Shown: one piece after another, positions 33,559 to 42,268 of the stretch | How positions within the stretch are numbered: position 1 is the first letter of the stretch | How the letters are laid out: each line of letters begins with the position of its first letter | Assembly: GCF_900105805.1 (NCBI RefSeq) | Contig: NZ_LT629788.1 | Coordinates: forward strand, 1,736,001 to 1,800,000 | DNA length: 64,000 nt | Source of the DNA: Pseudomonas moraviensis | GTDB lineage: Bacteria; Pseudomonadota; Gammaproteobacteria; Pseudomonadales; Pseudomonadaceae | Direction of reading: 5' to 3' | Translations under genes and position numbers: made by a program | The notes under the pieces: model-generated | The model's database searches: none | Told to the model about the DNA's origin: nothing | Seen by the model: only the letters and a program-made list of their open reading frames with translations

Positions 33559-33668
33559 AGAAGCCGCGCAAACCGCTGAGCGAATCGTCGCGCACAAAAA
33601 AGGAATTTTTTTCAGCGCCAATCACTCTTTCGTTTATAGGCAATGCCAATAACGCAGGGGAATGAGTC

Positions 33669-35036
33669 ATGTCGCTGATCGAAATCCCGACCAGGAAGTC
33701 TTCGGGTAAAGCATCCAGGCCGGCGGATACCGAGCGCCGGCTCTACGACCGATTGTTGGCACAAGACTCCACGGCCGATCGCGCGGCGCTGGACTTTCTG
33801 CGTCGACAATTGAGCACGGCGGCTGCACTGCCTGACGACTTGCCGAGCAACGCTGAAGAGTTGCTGCAATGGTCGGAAACCCGTTGCGCCAAAGTGGCTG
33901 GCGAATACGCGGATTACCTCGAACAGCGTCAGCAGGGCGCGCCACGCCGCTATTTCCGCAACAAATCCCACGCGTTGTATTTCATTCTGCATGTAGCACC
34001 GACCAAAGAGGTCGATGGCGCGTGGCTGGCCGGGCTGCTGCCGCAGTGGCAGGATCCGCGTTTCGACGATTTGCTCGACACCTATCTGGAAGAACTGGGC
34101 GAGGGCGTGCCCCGGCAGAACCATGTGGTGATCTATCGCAAACTGCTCGCCGAACATGATTGCTCGGATCTGAGCGGCCTTGCCGATGAGTATTTCTTGC
34201 AGGGCGCGGTGCAACTGGCGCTGGGGCGCTTCGGCGCGCAGTTCCTGCCGGAAGTCATCGGCTTCAACCTCGGCTACGAACAACTGCCGCTGCACTTGTT
34301 GATCACTGCGTATGAGCTGGCGGAGCTGGGCATCGACCCGCATTATTTCCGCCTGCATGTGACCATCGACAACGCCAGCACCGGCCATGCGCGCAAGGCT
34401 GTGCAATCGATGCTCGAGCTGATGCCGCTGGGCGAAGAGCGCGACGAGTTCTACCGGCGCATGGCGATCGGTTATCGCCTCAACGATGTCGGCAAGGGCA
34501 CCACCGCAGTTATCAAGGAATTTGATTTGCAGCATGAAGTCATTGCCATGCTCGAGCGCAAGGCGGTGTTCGGTCGGCACATGCACTCTGATTACTGCCG
34601 GATCGAAAACCGCACCATCAACCAGTGGCTGGCGACGCCGGGGCAAATGGGCGAATTCCTCGCGGCGCTGGAGCGCAAGAGCTGGATCAAACGTGGCGAG
34701 GCGGTGGAAGAAAGTCGCTTCTGGCGTTTGATCGACGGCAGCGATGCGGCGATGTTCGGTGTGTTCAACGGCTATGAAAAACAACTGATGCGCGACTGGA
34801 TCACTGAGGATTGCCCGGCGTCCCGGCCTCGGCCTTACGTGCGCCGCGAAGCCGCCGTCGAAGAAACCTTTGACGACGATGCCGATCTGCTCAACCTCGA
34901 AGCCGCGCTGGCCGACAAGCCTTCCACCGAGCAAATGGAGATTTTGCTGCCGTGGCTGCAACCCCAGCGGCATTGGCGTCCAGCCGGACTTTTCGCGACG
35001 CGTCGCTTCATGCAACTGCGCGCCCGCTTGCGTTGA
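33669..35036 (+). CDS. Haem-oxygenase-fold putative di-iron enzyme ('iron-containing redox enzyme')
   Basis: The 455-residue protein carries the pattern of the iron-containing redox enzyme / HDO superfamily. EELGEGVPRQNH (141-152) and EVIGFNLGYE (195-204) supply carboxylates and a histidine, and YFRLHVTIDNASTGH (226-240) provides the H...D...H set. Relatives include UndA, BesC and SznF, which use O2 and two irons for unusual oxidations, so an oxidase or N-oxygenase role is plausible but the substrate is unknown. It is larger than UndA (about 260 residues), with about 100 extra residues at the N-terminus and an acidic C-terminal tail. A methyltransferase gene follows 14 bases later in the same operon. 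Confidence 0.8.
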   Translation: MSLIEIPTRKSSGKASRPADTERRLYDRLLAQDSTADRAALDFLRRQLSTAAALPDDLPSNAEELLQWSETRCAKVAGEYADYLEQRQQGAPRRYFRNKSHALYFILHVAPTKEVDGAWLAGLLPQWQDPRFDDLLDTYLEELGEGVPRQNHVVIYRKLLAEHDCSDLSGLADEYFLQGAVQLALGRFGAQFLPEVIGFNLGYEQLPLHLLITAYELAELGIDPHYFRLHVTIDNASTGHARKAVQSMLELMPLGEERDEFYRRMAIGYRLNDVGKGTTAVIKEFDLQHEVIAMLERKAVFGRHMHSDYCRIENRTINQWLATPGQMGEFLAALERKSWIKRGEAVEESRFWRLIDGSDAAMFGVFNGYEKQLMRDWITEDCPASRPRPYVRREAAVEETFDDDADLLNLEAALADKPSTEQMEILLPWLQPQRHWRPAGLFATRRFMQLRARLR

Positions 35037-35050
35037 AACAAGGAGCTTTC

Positions 35051-35995
35051 ATGTCGGGACAAGAAACATCGGATAGAGCGCTGTTCGAGCTGGGCAAACG
35101 CCTGCTCGACAGCGGTTATCACTTCATCACCCCAACGCCGTTGACCCACGAACGTTTTCTGCAGCGTTTCGCCACACCGCTGGCGAAGGATCTGCGCGAC
35201 GTGTTCGGCTGGTCCATGCCGTTTCCTGCCGAGCTGTTCAAGGCAGACGAACTGGCAAGCCTGGAGCAGTCAGGCGTTGTCGCACGCGATGGCGCCGTAT
35301 GGCGCAGCCAGGTGCGCTGGTCGACGCTCTATGACCGGTTATTTGCCCACTCGGCGTTTCCGACGACGGCGAGCGATGCGGTCTTCTTCGGCCCGGACAC
35401 GTATCGCTTCGCCCAAGCCATCGAAGCGCAATTGCAGCAACGGTTTTCGCCGATCAGGCGCGCAGTGGATATCGGCTGCGGCAGTGGCGCCGGGGCGGTG
35501 CTCATCGCCAAGGCGCGTCCGGATGCCCAAGTGGTGGCGGTCGACATCAACCCGCAGGCGCTGCGCCTGAGTGCGGTCAACGCCGAGCTGGCCGGGGCCA
35601 GCAACGTGTCGGTGTATCACAGCGATCTGCTCGCCAGCGTCGAAGGCCAGTTCGACTTGATCATCGCCAATCCGCCGTACATGAACGACCAGCAACAGCG
35701 CGCCTATCGTCACGGCGGCGGCGCGCTGGGTGAGGGTTTGTCGGTGCGCATCGTGCGCGAGGCGTTGCCGCGTCTGGAAGTCGGCGGCACGTTGCTGGTC
35801 TATACCGGCGTGGCGATTGTTGCCGGTAAGGATCCGTTTTGCGAGGCGGTTGCGCCGCTGCTCAAGGGCGAGCGTTTCGGCTGGACCTATCGCGAGCTAG
35901 ATCCGGATGTGTTCAGCGAGGAATTGCTCAAGCCTGAATATGAGCGCGCCGAGCGCATCGCCGTGGTCGCGCTGACGGTAACCCGCGAGCAGTGA
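35051..35995 (+). CDS. Class I SAM methyltransferase with NPPY motif
   Basis: The 314-residue protein has an N-terminal helical extension (1-130) and a Rossmann methyltransferase core. SAM motif I is DIGCGSGAGAV (140-150) and motif IV is ANPPYM (206-211). The NPPY motif is typical of enzymes that methylate planar nitrogens, such as PrmC on glutamine or adenine-N6 methylases. AGGAGCTTTC precedes the ATG. It follows the haem-oxygenase-fold gene by 14 bases, so the two are probably one functional unit, with an amide, amine or aromatic nitrogen as a possible shared target (inference). It is not PrmC itself: that gene neighbourhood (prfA) is absent. Confidence 0.85.
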   Translation: MSGQETSDRALFELGKRLLDSGYHFITPTPLTHERFLQRFATPLAKDLRDVFGWSMPFPAELFKADELASLEQSGVVARDGAVWRSQVRWSTLYDRLFAHSAFPTTASDAVFFGPDTYRFAQAIEAQLQQRFSPIRRAVDIGCGSGAGAVLIAKARPDAQVVAVDINPQALRLSAVNAELAGASNVSVYHSDLLASVEGQFDLIIANPPYMNDQQQRAYRHGGGALGEGLSVRIVREALPRLEVGGTLLVYTGVAIVAGKDPFCEAVAPLLKGERFGWTYRELDPDVFSEELLKPEYERAERIAVVALTVTREQ

Positions 35996-36027
35996 CCGAC
36001 AGAGGGGCCACTGCTCGCGCGGTGGCC

Positions 36028-36462
36028 TTATCGATTTCTGATGCGTGAGAGTGTCAGCAGGCAAACCCCTACCAGCATCGCAGCCCCGGCTACCAGCAGC
36101 GGAGACGGGCGAATTGGCTGCCGCGAAATTTGCTCGACACGCCCGGCGAGGGATGCGCGCACCGGCGCAGTAGCTTCCGCCAGATAGGGCAATTCCTCGA
36201 TTTCCAAGCGTAAGCCGTCCGGCATTACCAACGTCAGCCCCTCGATCGTGCCGGCAACCCTGTCCGTGTATACCGGCTCACCGGTCGGGTCGAGCTGGTC
36301 GTAGAAGAACGTCTGTCCTTCTAGCCAGCCGACGGCGGTCTGCAATTCAGGTCCCAGGTAATACTTTCCATCGAGAAAAAAGCCAGAGAATTGCGGCGCA
36401 CGCTCGACGCTCTCAATGCGATAGCGCTGACCTGGTTTCATACCGGTTTCTGGGGCGATCAT
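36028..36462 (-). CDS. Hypothetical protein with C-terminal membrane anchor
   Basis: This 144-residue protein has a beta-rich soluble part (KPGQRYRIESVERAPQFSGF, YKVGP-like strands, EGLTLVMPDGLRLEIEEL) and ends with a single hydrophobic helix (PLLVAGAAMLVGVCLLTLS) and a short basic tail. It would be tail-anchored in the inner membrane. I do not recognise the family. ATG 36462 has GGAGGAACCCCC upstream, a strong site; an open frame to 36585 was rejected. It is monocistronic and converges with the methyltransferase gene. Confidence 0.68.
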   Translation of the reverse strand: MIAPETGMKPGQRYRIESVERAPQFSGFFLDGKYYLGPELQTAVGWLEGQTFFYDQLDPTGEPVYTDRVAGTIEGLTLVMPDGLRLEIEELPYLAEATAPVRASLAGRVEQISRQPIRPSPLLVAGAAMLVGVCLLTLSRIRNR

Positions 36463-36774
36463 GGGGGTTCCTCCATTATTGGTAAGCGATAGAGGAGCGC
36501 GCGCGAAGCGTGGTTCCATCGAAATGAGCAACGGCCGTTTCGCCCGCTTTTGCAGTCGCGCCGGCATTACCCAAAAGTAGGGCAAGACAGTTTTTCACAG
36601 TTGAGGGTTCACTATCGGTTACAAAGTGTGGCTAAAATGCCACCCTTTCACCGAGCGCCCGGAAACGGCGCGGGCCAAGGACGCGCCCTGTGCATCAAGA
36701 CCGCTGCATAAGACGCTGGGCCCCAAGGCCGCCACGCGCGCAGTTTGTTCACTTTTGACGTGTGACCCTTTTCC

Positions 36775-37674
36775 GTGAAACTCATCATTGCCGCTGTTTA
36801 TGTCATCTCCATTGCTTACGTTCACCTGCGTGGACGCGTGCGCCACAAGCTGGGCCGGCAATTGAGTGACCACTCGACGTTTCTCGCGCCGATCAACTGC
36901 TTCCTGTACCTCTTTTCGAAAATGCCGAACAAGCCGTATCTGAACCCGGCGGATTTTCCCGATCTGAGCCCGTTGCAGGCCCATTGGCAAGAGATTCGCG
37001 AGGAAGGCCAGAACCTGCTGCGTGCCGGCGAGATCAAGCGCTCGAACCAGTATGACGATGTCGGCTTCAACTCCTTCTTCAAGACTGGCTGGAAGCGCTT
37101 TTATCTGAAGTGGTACGGTGACAGTCACCCGTCGGCAATGAAGCTGTGCCCGCGCACCACCGAACTGGTGCAGAGCATCGGCTCGATCAAGGCGGCCATG
37201 TTTGCCGAGCTGCCGCCGGGCTCGAAGCTGGTGCGCCATCGCGATCCGTATGCGGGTTCATACCGTTATCACTTGGGGCTGGATACGCCGAACGATCCTG
37301 GCTGCTACATCAACGTCGACGGTGAGAACTATCACTGGCGCGATGGTGAAGCGGTGATGTTCGACGAAACGTTTATCCATTACGCAGAAAACACCACGGA
37401 TCGGAACCGTATCATTCTGTTCTGTGATATCGAGCGTCCGTTGAAATACCGCTGGGCCGCTGCGTTCAATCGCTGGTTCAGTCGCACGGTGATGTCGGCG
37501 GCGGGCGCGCCGAATGATGCGGGGGACAAGACCGGTGGCATCAACCGCTTGTTTACCAAAATCTACAAGATCCGCTTGCGCGGCAAAGAGCTGAAGAAGC
37601 GCAATCGCACGCGGTATTACCTGGAGAAGTGGGCGATTTTTGCGGCGTTGCTGGCGATCTTTATTCTGATCTGA
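36775..37674 (+). CDS. lpxO: Lipid A hydroxylase LpxO
   Basis: The 299-residue membrane-associated Fe(II)/2-oxoglutarate dioxygenase hydroxylates a secondary acyl chain of lipid A. The aspartyl/asparaginyl beta-hydroxylase-type core has HRD (H155-D157) and the second histidine in FIHYAENTTDRNR (H202). Hydrophobic segments at both ends (MKLIIAAVYVISIAYV and WAIFAALLAIFILI) anchor it to the inner membrane. It starts with GTG at 36775, matching the family N-terminus; no good ribosome site is seen. In Pseudomonas the 2-hydroxylation aids resistance to host defences and adjusts the outer membrane. Confidence 0.94.
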   Translation: MKLIIAAVYVISIAYVHLRGRVRHKLGRQLSDHSTFLAPINCFLYLFSKMPNKPYLNPADFPDLSPLQAHWQEIREEGQNLLRAGEIKRSNQYDDVGFNSFFKTGWKRFYLKWYGDSHPSAMKLCPRTTELVQSIGSIKAAMFAELPPGSKLVRHRDPYAGSYRYHLGLDTPNDPGCYINVDGENYHWRDGEAVMFDETFIHYAENTTDRNRIILFCDIERPLKYRWAAAFNRWFSRTVMSAAGAPNDAGDKTGGINRLFTKIYKIRLRGKELKKRNRTRYYLEKWAIFAALLAIFILI

Positions 37675-37695
37675 AGATTAGCGGTGTCTTGACTG

Positions 37696-37772
37696 GCGCT
37701 ATCGCGAGCAGGCTCACTCCTACACGGGAACGCATTCCAAACTGTAGGAGTGAGCCTGCTCGCGATAGCGCC
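37696..37772. repeat. REP pair, arms in the inward orientation
   Basis: GGCGCTATCGCGAGCAGG and its inverse flank the spacer ACGGGAACGCATTCCAAAC. The arrangement matches 29260-29325 and 45931-46003. It lies between the convergent lpxO and ku genes. Confidence 0.88.
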
Positions 37773-37806
37773 CTGACATTCAAATTGCTTCTTCCTGATT
37801 CACCCA

Positions 37807-38673
37807 TTATTCCCCAGACGCCTTCCGAGTCTTCTTCGCCGGCGCCGCCTTGCTGGTTGATTTGGCCTTCGGCTTGGCCGGGGCCTTGCCACCAAGACTG
37901 CGTTTAAGCAGCTCGGTCAGGTCGATAACATCGGCCGTCTTGCGCTCTTCTTCGCCAGTGGCGGTCTCGACATCTTCGATCTTGCCTTCGTGGGCTTTTT
38001 TCTCGACCAGCGCCATGATCTTGTCTTCGAACTCGTCCTTGTAATCCTCCGGTGTCCACTCCGCAGTCATGTCTTCAACCAGACGTTTGGCCATGTCCAG
38101 CTCACCCTTGGCCAGTTGCGGTTTGGTCACTTCACTGCCCAGGGCCAGCTCATCGAGGCCGCGTACTTCCTGCGGCCAGCGCAGCTTGACCAGAACCAGC
38201 GCCGACTCCAGCGGCATTAGCGCCGCCAGGTATTGGCGGGTGTGCAGGACGACGCGGGCGAGGGCGACCTTATTGGTTTTGCTCAGGGTTTCGCGCAGCA
38301 ACGCGTACACCTTGCCGCCGCGTTTGTCCGGCGCCAGGTAGTAGGGCGTATCGATGTTCTGCAGCGGAATCTGCTCGGCGTCGACGAACGAAAAAATGTC
38401 GATGGTCTGCGTCGAAACAGGGTGCGCGGAGCGGATCTCTTCCTCGCTGAGCACCACGTACCGGCCCTTTTCGTAAGCCACGCCTTTGACGATGTTTTCC
38501 TTGGTGACTTCCTTGCCGGTGACCTTGTTGATGCGTTTGTAGCCCACCGGGTCCATGCTGCGGCTGTCGAGCCAGTCGAAGTCCACGCCTTGGGACGACG
38601 TCGCTGAAACCAGCGCCACGGGGATGTGTACCAGTCCAAAACTGATTGCGCCTTTCCAGATTGCCCGAGCCAT
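37807..38673 (-). CDS. ku: Ku protein of non-homologous end joining
   Basis: The 288-residue bacterial Ku starts MARAIWKGAISFGLVHIPVA and contains the beta-barrel core (SRSMDPVGYKRINK, SFVDAEQIPLQNIDTPYYLA) that encircles DNA ends as a homodimer. The last 30 residues are Lys/Ala-rich, the DNA-threading tail known from other Ku proteins. Ku recruits LigD to repair double-strand breaks, mostly in stationary phase. No ligD lies in this window, so the pair is split in this genome or LigD is elsewhere. It stands alone, leftward, flanked by a REP pair at its 3' end. Confidence 0.95.
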   Translation of the reverse strand: MARAIWKGAISFGLVHIPVALVSATSSQGVDFDWLDSRSMDPVGYKRINKVTGKEVTKENIVKGVAYEKGRYVVLSEEEIRSAHPVSTQTIDIFSFVDAEQIPLQNIDTPYYLAPDKRGGKVYALLRETLSKTNKVALARVVLHTRQYLAALMPLESALVLVKLRWPQEVRGLDELALGSEVTKPQLAKGELDMAKRLVEDMTAEWTPEDYKDEFEDKIMALVEKKAHEGKIEDVETATGEEERKTADVIDLTELLKRSLGGKAPAKPKAKSTSKAAPAKKTRKASGE

Positions 38674-38863
38674 GACCTGTCCTCCGAGTGATGATCAGGT
38701 GACCCGTGGCGCGGCGAGAAAGTTTCCAGTGATTGCGCGGGCTGCCAGGGTTACGGTCAAGCCGTGTTACATGTTGTTTAAGGCGCAAGGGTTAACAAAT
38801 CCGAACCCACGGCGTAGCGTGGGCTCCAAGGCTCTAGTCCACGCACATCAAGAGGCATTTCTC

Positions 38864-39184
38864 ATGAACCGGTTTCTGATTGGCATCGCCGTCCTGGCCC
38901 TCAGTGGCGGTCTGGTTCATGCCGACGTCGTGCTGGCGCAAAGCCCCACCGGCAATAGCAACAATCCATACAACAGCCCGATCCGCCGGGCCAATCCCAA
39001 CAGCATGCAGGGCACCCAGCCCAGCGCTCCACCCCTTCGGGGGCCGAACACCGTTCCGGTACCGCGTCAGCCGACCGTGGAAAATCGCGGCATCGGCAAC
39101 GGCCAGCCGATTCGCTCGGTACCGAGCAATCCGCCGACCTTCATTCCCAACCCGCCCTCACGGGGCACCGGCAGCAACCGTTGA
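38864..39184 (+). CDS. Exported Pro/Asn-rich hypothetical protein
   Basis: The 106-residue protein has a signal peptide (MNRFLIGIAVLALSGGLVHA) followed by a disordered chain rich in Asn, Pro, Ser and Arg (QSPTGNSNNPYNSPIRRANP). It has no cysteine and no recognisable fold. AGAGGCATTTCTC precedes the ATG. It is 52 bases upstream of the PQQ-type dehydrogenase gene, also exported, so cotranscription is likely. Function unknown; it could be a periplasmic linker or surface-associated peptide, but the sequence alone does not show this. Confidence 0.65.
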   Translation: MNRFLIGIAVLALSGGLVHADVVLAQSPTGNSNNPYNSPIRRANPNSMQGTQPSAPPLRGPNTVPVPRQPTVENRGIGNGQPIRSVPSNPPTFIPNPPSRGTGSNR

Positions 39185-39236
39185 CCGGCAGGACTGAGGT
39201 TCTGTCAGCCCTTCACACGAACATAAGGAATCGTGC

Positions 39237-40391
39237 ATGTTGCGTAAAACCCTTCTAGCCACCTGCTGCGCCGCCGCGCTGATCAGTGCCCCGGCGTTCG
39301 CCGCCGCGCCCAAAGAGCTGAAAAGCGAACAGGGCATCCTTGAAGTCAGCACCATTGCCCAGGGCCTGGAACATCCGTGGGCGCTGGCGTTCCTGCCCGA
39401 TCAGAAAGGCATGCTGGTCACCGAACGGCCGGGCCGTCTGCGCGTCGTGAGCAAGGACGGCAAATTGTCGGAGCCGATCAGCGGCGTGCCACAAGTCTGG
39501 GCCAAAGGGCAGGGCGGTCTGCTCGATGTGGTGCTGTCGCCGGACTTCAAGCAGGACCGCATGGTCTACCTGTCCTACGCAGAGGGCGGTGGCGAGGGCG
39601 GCAAGGCCGGCACCGCGGTAGGGCGCGGACGACTTTCCGATGACCTGAAGACCTTGAAGGACTTCAACGTGATCTTTCGTCAGGAACCGAAATTGTCGGT
39701 GAGCAACCATTTCGGTTCGCGCCTGGTGTTCGATCGCGACGGGTATCTGTTTATCACTCTGGGTGAAAACAATGATCGCCCGACCGCGCAGGATCTCGAC
39801 AAGCTGCAGGGCAAGGTCGTACGCATCTTCCCCGACGGCAAGGTGCCGGACAATAACCCGTTCGTAGGCCAATCCGGGGTTCGGCCGGAAATCTGGTCGT
39901 ACGGGCTGCGCAACCCTCAGGGCGCGGCGCTCAATCCGTGGACCGGTACGTTGTGGGAGAACGAGCACGGGCCCCGTGGCGGCGATGAAGTGAACATCAT
40001 CGAGCGCGGTAAAAACTACGGCTGGCCGTTGGCGACCCACGGTATCAATTACTCGATGCAGCCGATTCCTGAGGCGAAGGGTAAAACTGCCGAAGGCACG
40101 GTCGCGCCGCATCACGTCTGGGAGAAGTCGCCCGGTGTTACAGGCATGGCGTTTTACGATGCCGATCGCTTCAAGCCTTGGCAGCACAACGCGTTTATTG
40201 GCGCATTGGTGTCCCAGGAACTGATTCGCCTGCAATTCGATGGCGACAAGGTCGTGCATGAGGAGCGTCTGCTGGGTGAGTTGAACCAACGCATCCGCGA
40301 TGTGCGCCAGGGACCGGATGGCTATTTGTATGTGCTGACAGACGACGAGAATGGCTCGTTGTACAGGCTGGGGCTGAAACCCTCGATCTGA
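39237..40391 (+). CDS. Periplasmic PQQ-dependent sugar dehydrogenase, YliI-like
   Basis: The 384-residue protein has a signal peptide (MLRKTLLATCCAAALISAPA) and a six-bladed beta-propeller of the soluble glucose/aldose dehydrogenase family. Signatures include LEHPWALAFLPDQKGMLVTE, SNHFGSRLVFDRDGYLFITL, GLRNPQGAALNPWTGTLWEN with EHGPRGGDEVN, and GVTGMAFYD. The family uses pyrroloquinoline quinone to oxidise aldose sugars in the periplasm; the physiological substrate of the YliI group is not well defined. It follows the small exported protein by 52 bases. A nested repeat follows its stop. Confidence 0.9.
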   Translation: MLRKTLLATCCAAALISAPAFAAAPKELKSEQGILEVSTIAQGLEHPWALAFLPDQKGMLVTERPGRLRVVSKDGKLSEPISGVPQVWAKGQGGLLDVVLSPDFKQDRMVYLSYAEGGGEGGKAGTAVGRGRLSDDLKTLKDFNVIFRQEPKLSVSNHFGSRLVFDRDGYLFITLGENNDRPTAQDLDKLQGKVVRIFPDGKVPDNNPFVGQSGVRPEIWSYGLRNPQGAALNPWTGTLWENEHGPRGGDEVNIIERGKNYGWPLATHGINYSMQPIPEAKGKTAEGTVAPHHVWEKSPGVTGMAFYDADRFKPWQHNAFIGALVSQELIRLQFDGDKVVHEERLLGELNQRIRDVRQGPDGYLYVLTDDENGSLYRLGLKPSI

Positions 40392-40401
40392 GGCGTACCT
40401 G

Positions 40402-40517
40402 TGTAGGAGCTGCCGAAGCTGCGATCTTTTGATCTTGATCGTTCCCACGCTCTGCGTGGGAATGCAGCCCGGGACGCTCTGCGTCCCAAAAGATCGCAGC
40501 CTTCGGCAGCTCCTACA
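40402..40517. repeat. REP palindrome with a second repeat nested in its loop
   Basis: The outer arms are TGTAGGAGCTGCCGAAGCTG...CTTTT (40402-40430) and AAAAGATCGCAGCCTTCGGC...CTACA (40488-40517). The loop (40437-40487) is another palindromic repeat, with CGTTCCCACGCTCTGCGTGG and GGGACGCTCTGCGTCCC. The left outer arm lacks two bases (GAAGCTG for GAAGGCTG). Confidence 0.88.
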
Positions 40518-40617
40518 GAATCAGTGCGCCAGGCAGTCCCGCATTTGGCCGAACCGCCACCCCAATGCCTTGTTATAGTTCGGGCCTTATTTTCCAGCCC
40601 GGTAAAGGATCACTGCC

Positions 40618-41430
40618 ATGACTCAATACTCCGCCTTCAGCGTCGAACTGGCCGATAACATCGCCCATGTGCAGATCAATCGCCCGGAAAAGATCAACGC
40701 GATGAACGCGGCGTTCTGGAGCGAGATCGTCGAGATCTTCCAATGGATCGACGACACCGACGAAGTGCGTGTGGTGGTGCTCAGTGGCAACGGCAAACAT
40801 TTTTCTTCCGGCATCGACCTGATGATGCTGGCCGGCGTGGCCAATGAACTGGGCAAGGACGTGGGCCGCAATGCACGCCTGCTGCGGCGCAAGATCCTCA
40901 ACCTGCAGGCTTCGTTCAACGCCGTCGACAATTGCCGCAAACCGGTGCTGGCCGCCATTCAGGGCTACTGCCTGGGTGGGGCGATCGATCTGATTGCCGC
41001 TTGCGATATGCGTTACGCGGCTGAGGACGCGCAGTTCTCGATCAAGGAAATCGATATCGGCATGGCCGCTGACGTCGGCACGTTGCAACGGTTGCCGCGA
41101 ATCATCGGAGACGGCATGCTGCGCGAACTGGCTTACACCGGTCGCACCTTTGGCGCCGAGGAAGCGCGCAGCATGGGCCTGGTCAATCGCGTCTACAGCG
41201 ACAAGGACACGTTGCTCGAAGGCGTGTTCGAGATTGCCCGCGACATCGCTGCCAAGTCGCCGATTGCCGTGACCGGCACCAAGGAAATGATCAGCTACAT
41301 GCGCGACCATCGCATTGACGACGGTCTCGAATACGTTGCCACCTGGAACGCCGCCATGTTGCAATCCACCGATCTGCGCGTGGCGATGGCCGCCCACATG
41401 AGCAAACAGAAACCCGAATTTCTGGATTGA
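40618..41430 (+). CDS. Crotonase-family protein, probable dienoyl-CoA isomerase
   Basis: The 270-residue protein has the crotonase fold with CoA-binding motif KHFSSGIDLMML and the second oxyanion region GYCLGGAIDLIAACDMRYA. The segment FSIKEIDIGMAADVGTLQRL matches delta(3,5)-delta(2,4)-dienoyl-CoA isomerase (ECH1), where Glu and Asp in this stretch are catalytic, rather than ordinary enoyl-CoA hydratase. It would remove double bonds in odd-position unsaturated fatty acids. nudC follows seven bases after its stop, so they share an operon. Enoyl-CoA hydratase activity is a less likely alternative. Confidence 0.85.
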   Translation: MTQYSAFSVELADNIAHVQINRPEKINAMNAAFWSEIVEIFQWIDDTDEVRVVVLSGNGKHFSSGIDLMMLAGVANELGKDVGRNARLLRRKILNLQASFNAVDNCRKPVLAAIQGYCLGGAIDLIAACDMRYAAEDAQFSIKEIDIGMAADVGTLQRLPRIIGDGMLRELAYTGRTFGAEEARSMGLVNRVYSDKDTLLEGVFEIARDIAAKSPIAVTGTKEMISYMRDHRIDDGLEYVATWNAAMLQSTDLRVAMAAHMSKQKPEFLD

Positions 41431-41437
41431 GTTAACC

Positions 41438-42268
41438 ATGATCTCTCGCTGGACCACTGCAGTACTCGACACCGATCAACCCGGCGGCTGGGCCGTGGCG
41501 CGCAGCCCGGAAGGCTTTCTGTTCGATGACAACGGCGCGCTGTTCCCGCGCGAATGGCTCAAGCGCCAGGACCTTGCGGTCCTTGCCGAGCACGGCATTG
41601 GTCATCTCGACGGCGAACCGGTGTATCTGCTGGAGTTGCGCAGTGTCAGCGATGTACCGGGTTGCGGCTGGAAAGGCCTGCGAGCGTTCATGCTCGAGGG
41701 CGATCACACGCTGTACAAAGTCCTCGGTTATGCCGCGCAGATCGGCACTTGGGCGCGCGAGCATCGCTTCTGCGGCAACTGCGGCCAGCCGATGACGCAG
41801 GTGCCGCGCGAGCGGGCGATGTATTGCCAGCCGTGCGATCTGCGCAGCTATCCGCGCATTTCACCGAGCATGATCGTGCTGATCACCCGTGGCGACGAAA
41901 TCCTCTTGGCGCGCTCGCCGCGCTTCGTCACGGGGGTTTACAGTACCTTGGCCGGTTTCGCCGAGCCGGGGGAGTCGGCTGAGGATTGTCTGATTCGTGA
42001 AGTGCGCGAAGAAGTGCAGATCGAAGTGAAGAACATCCAGTACATCGGCAGCCAGTGCTGGCCGTTCCCGCATTCGATGATGCTCGGCTTCCATGCCGAA
42101 TACGCCGGTGGCGAGATCGTCTGTCAGGAAGACGAGATCGAAGACGCCCAGTGGTTCAACGTCCATGAACTGCCGCCGTTGCCGGCGTCACGTTCGATAG
42201 CCCGTTACTTGATCGATGTCTACGTGGCGCGGCGCTTAGGCCACGCTGAACCAGTGCTGCCAGGCTAG
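41438..42268 (+). CDS. nudC: NADH pyrophosphatase / RNA decapping enzyme NudC
   Basis: The 276-residue Nudix hydrolase cleaves NAD(H) to NMN and AMP and removes NAD caps from RNA. Zinc-ribbon cysteines are C112, C115, C130 and C133. The Nudix box runs from GFAEPGESAEDCLIREVREE (about 173-192). The NADH-specific motif reads SQCWPFPHS (205-213), with cysteine replacing the usual proline of SQPWPFP. The ATG is preceded by TTGAGTTAACC, a weak site close to the upstream stop. Its last 33 bases overlap the end of the convergent TSUP gene. Confidence 0.93.
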   Translation: MISRWTTAVLDTDQPGGWAVARSPEGFLFDDNGALFPREWLKRQDLAVLAEHGIGHLDGEPVYLLELRSVSDVPGCGWKGLRAFMLEGDHTLYKVLGYAAQIGTWAREHRFCGNCGQPMTQVPRERAMYCQPCDLRSYPRISPSMIVLITRGDEILLARSPRFVTGVYSTLAGFAEPGESAEDCLIREVREEVQIEVKNIQYIGSQCWPFPHSMMLGFHAEYAGGEIVCQEDEIEDAQWFNVHELPPLPASRSIARYLIDVYVARRLGHAEPVLPG

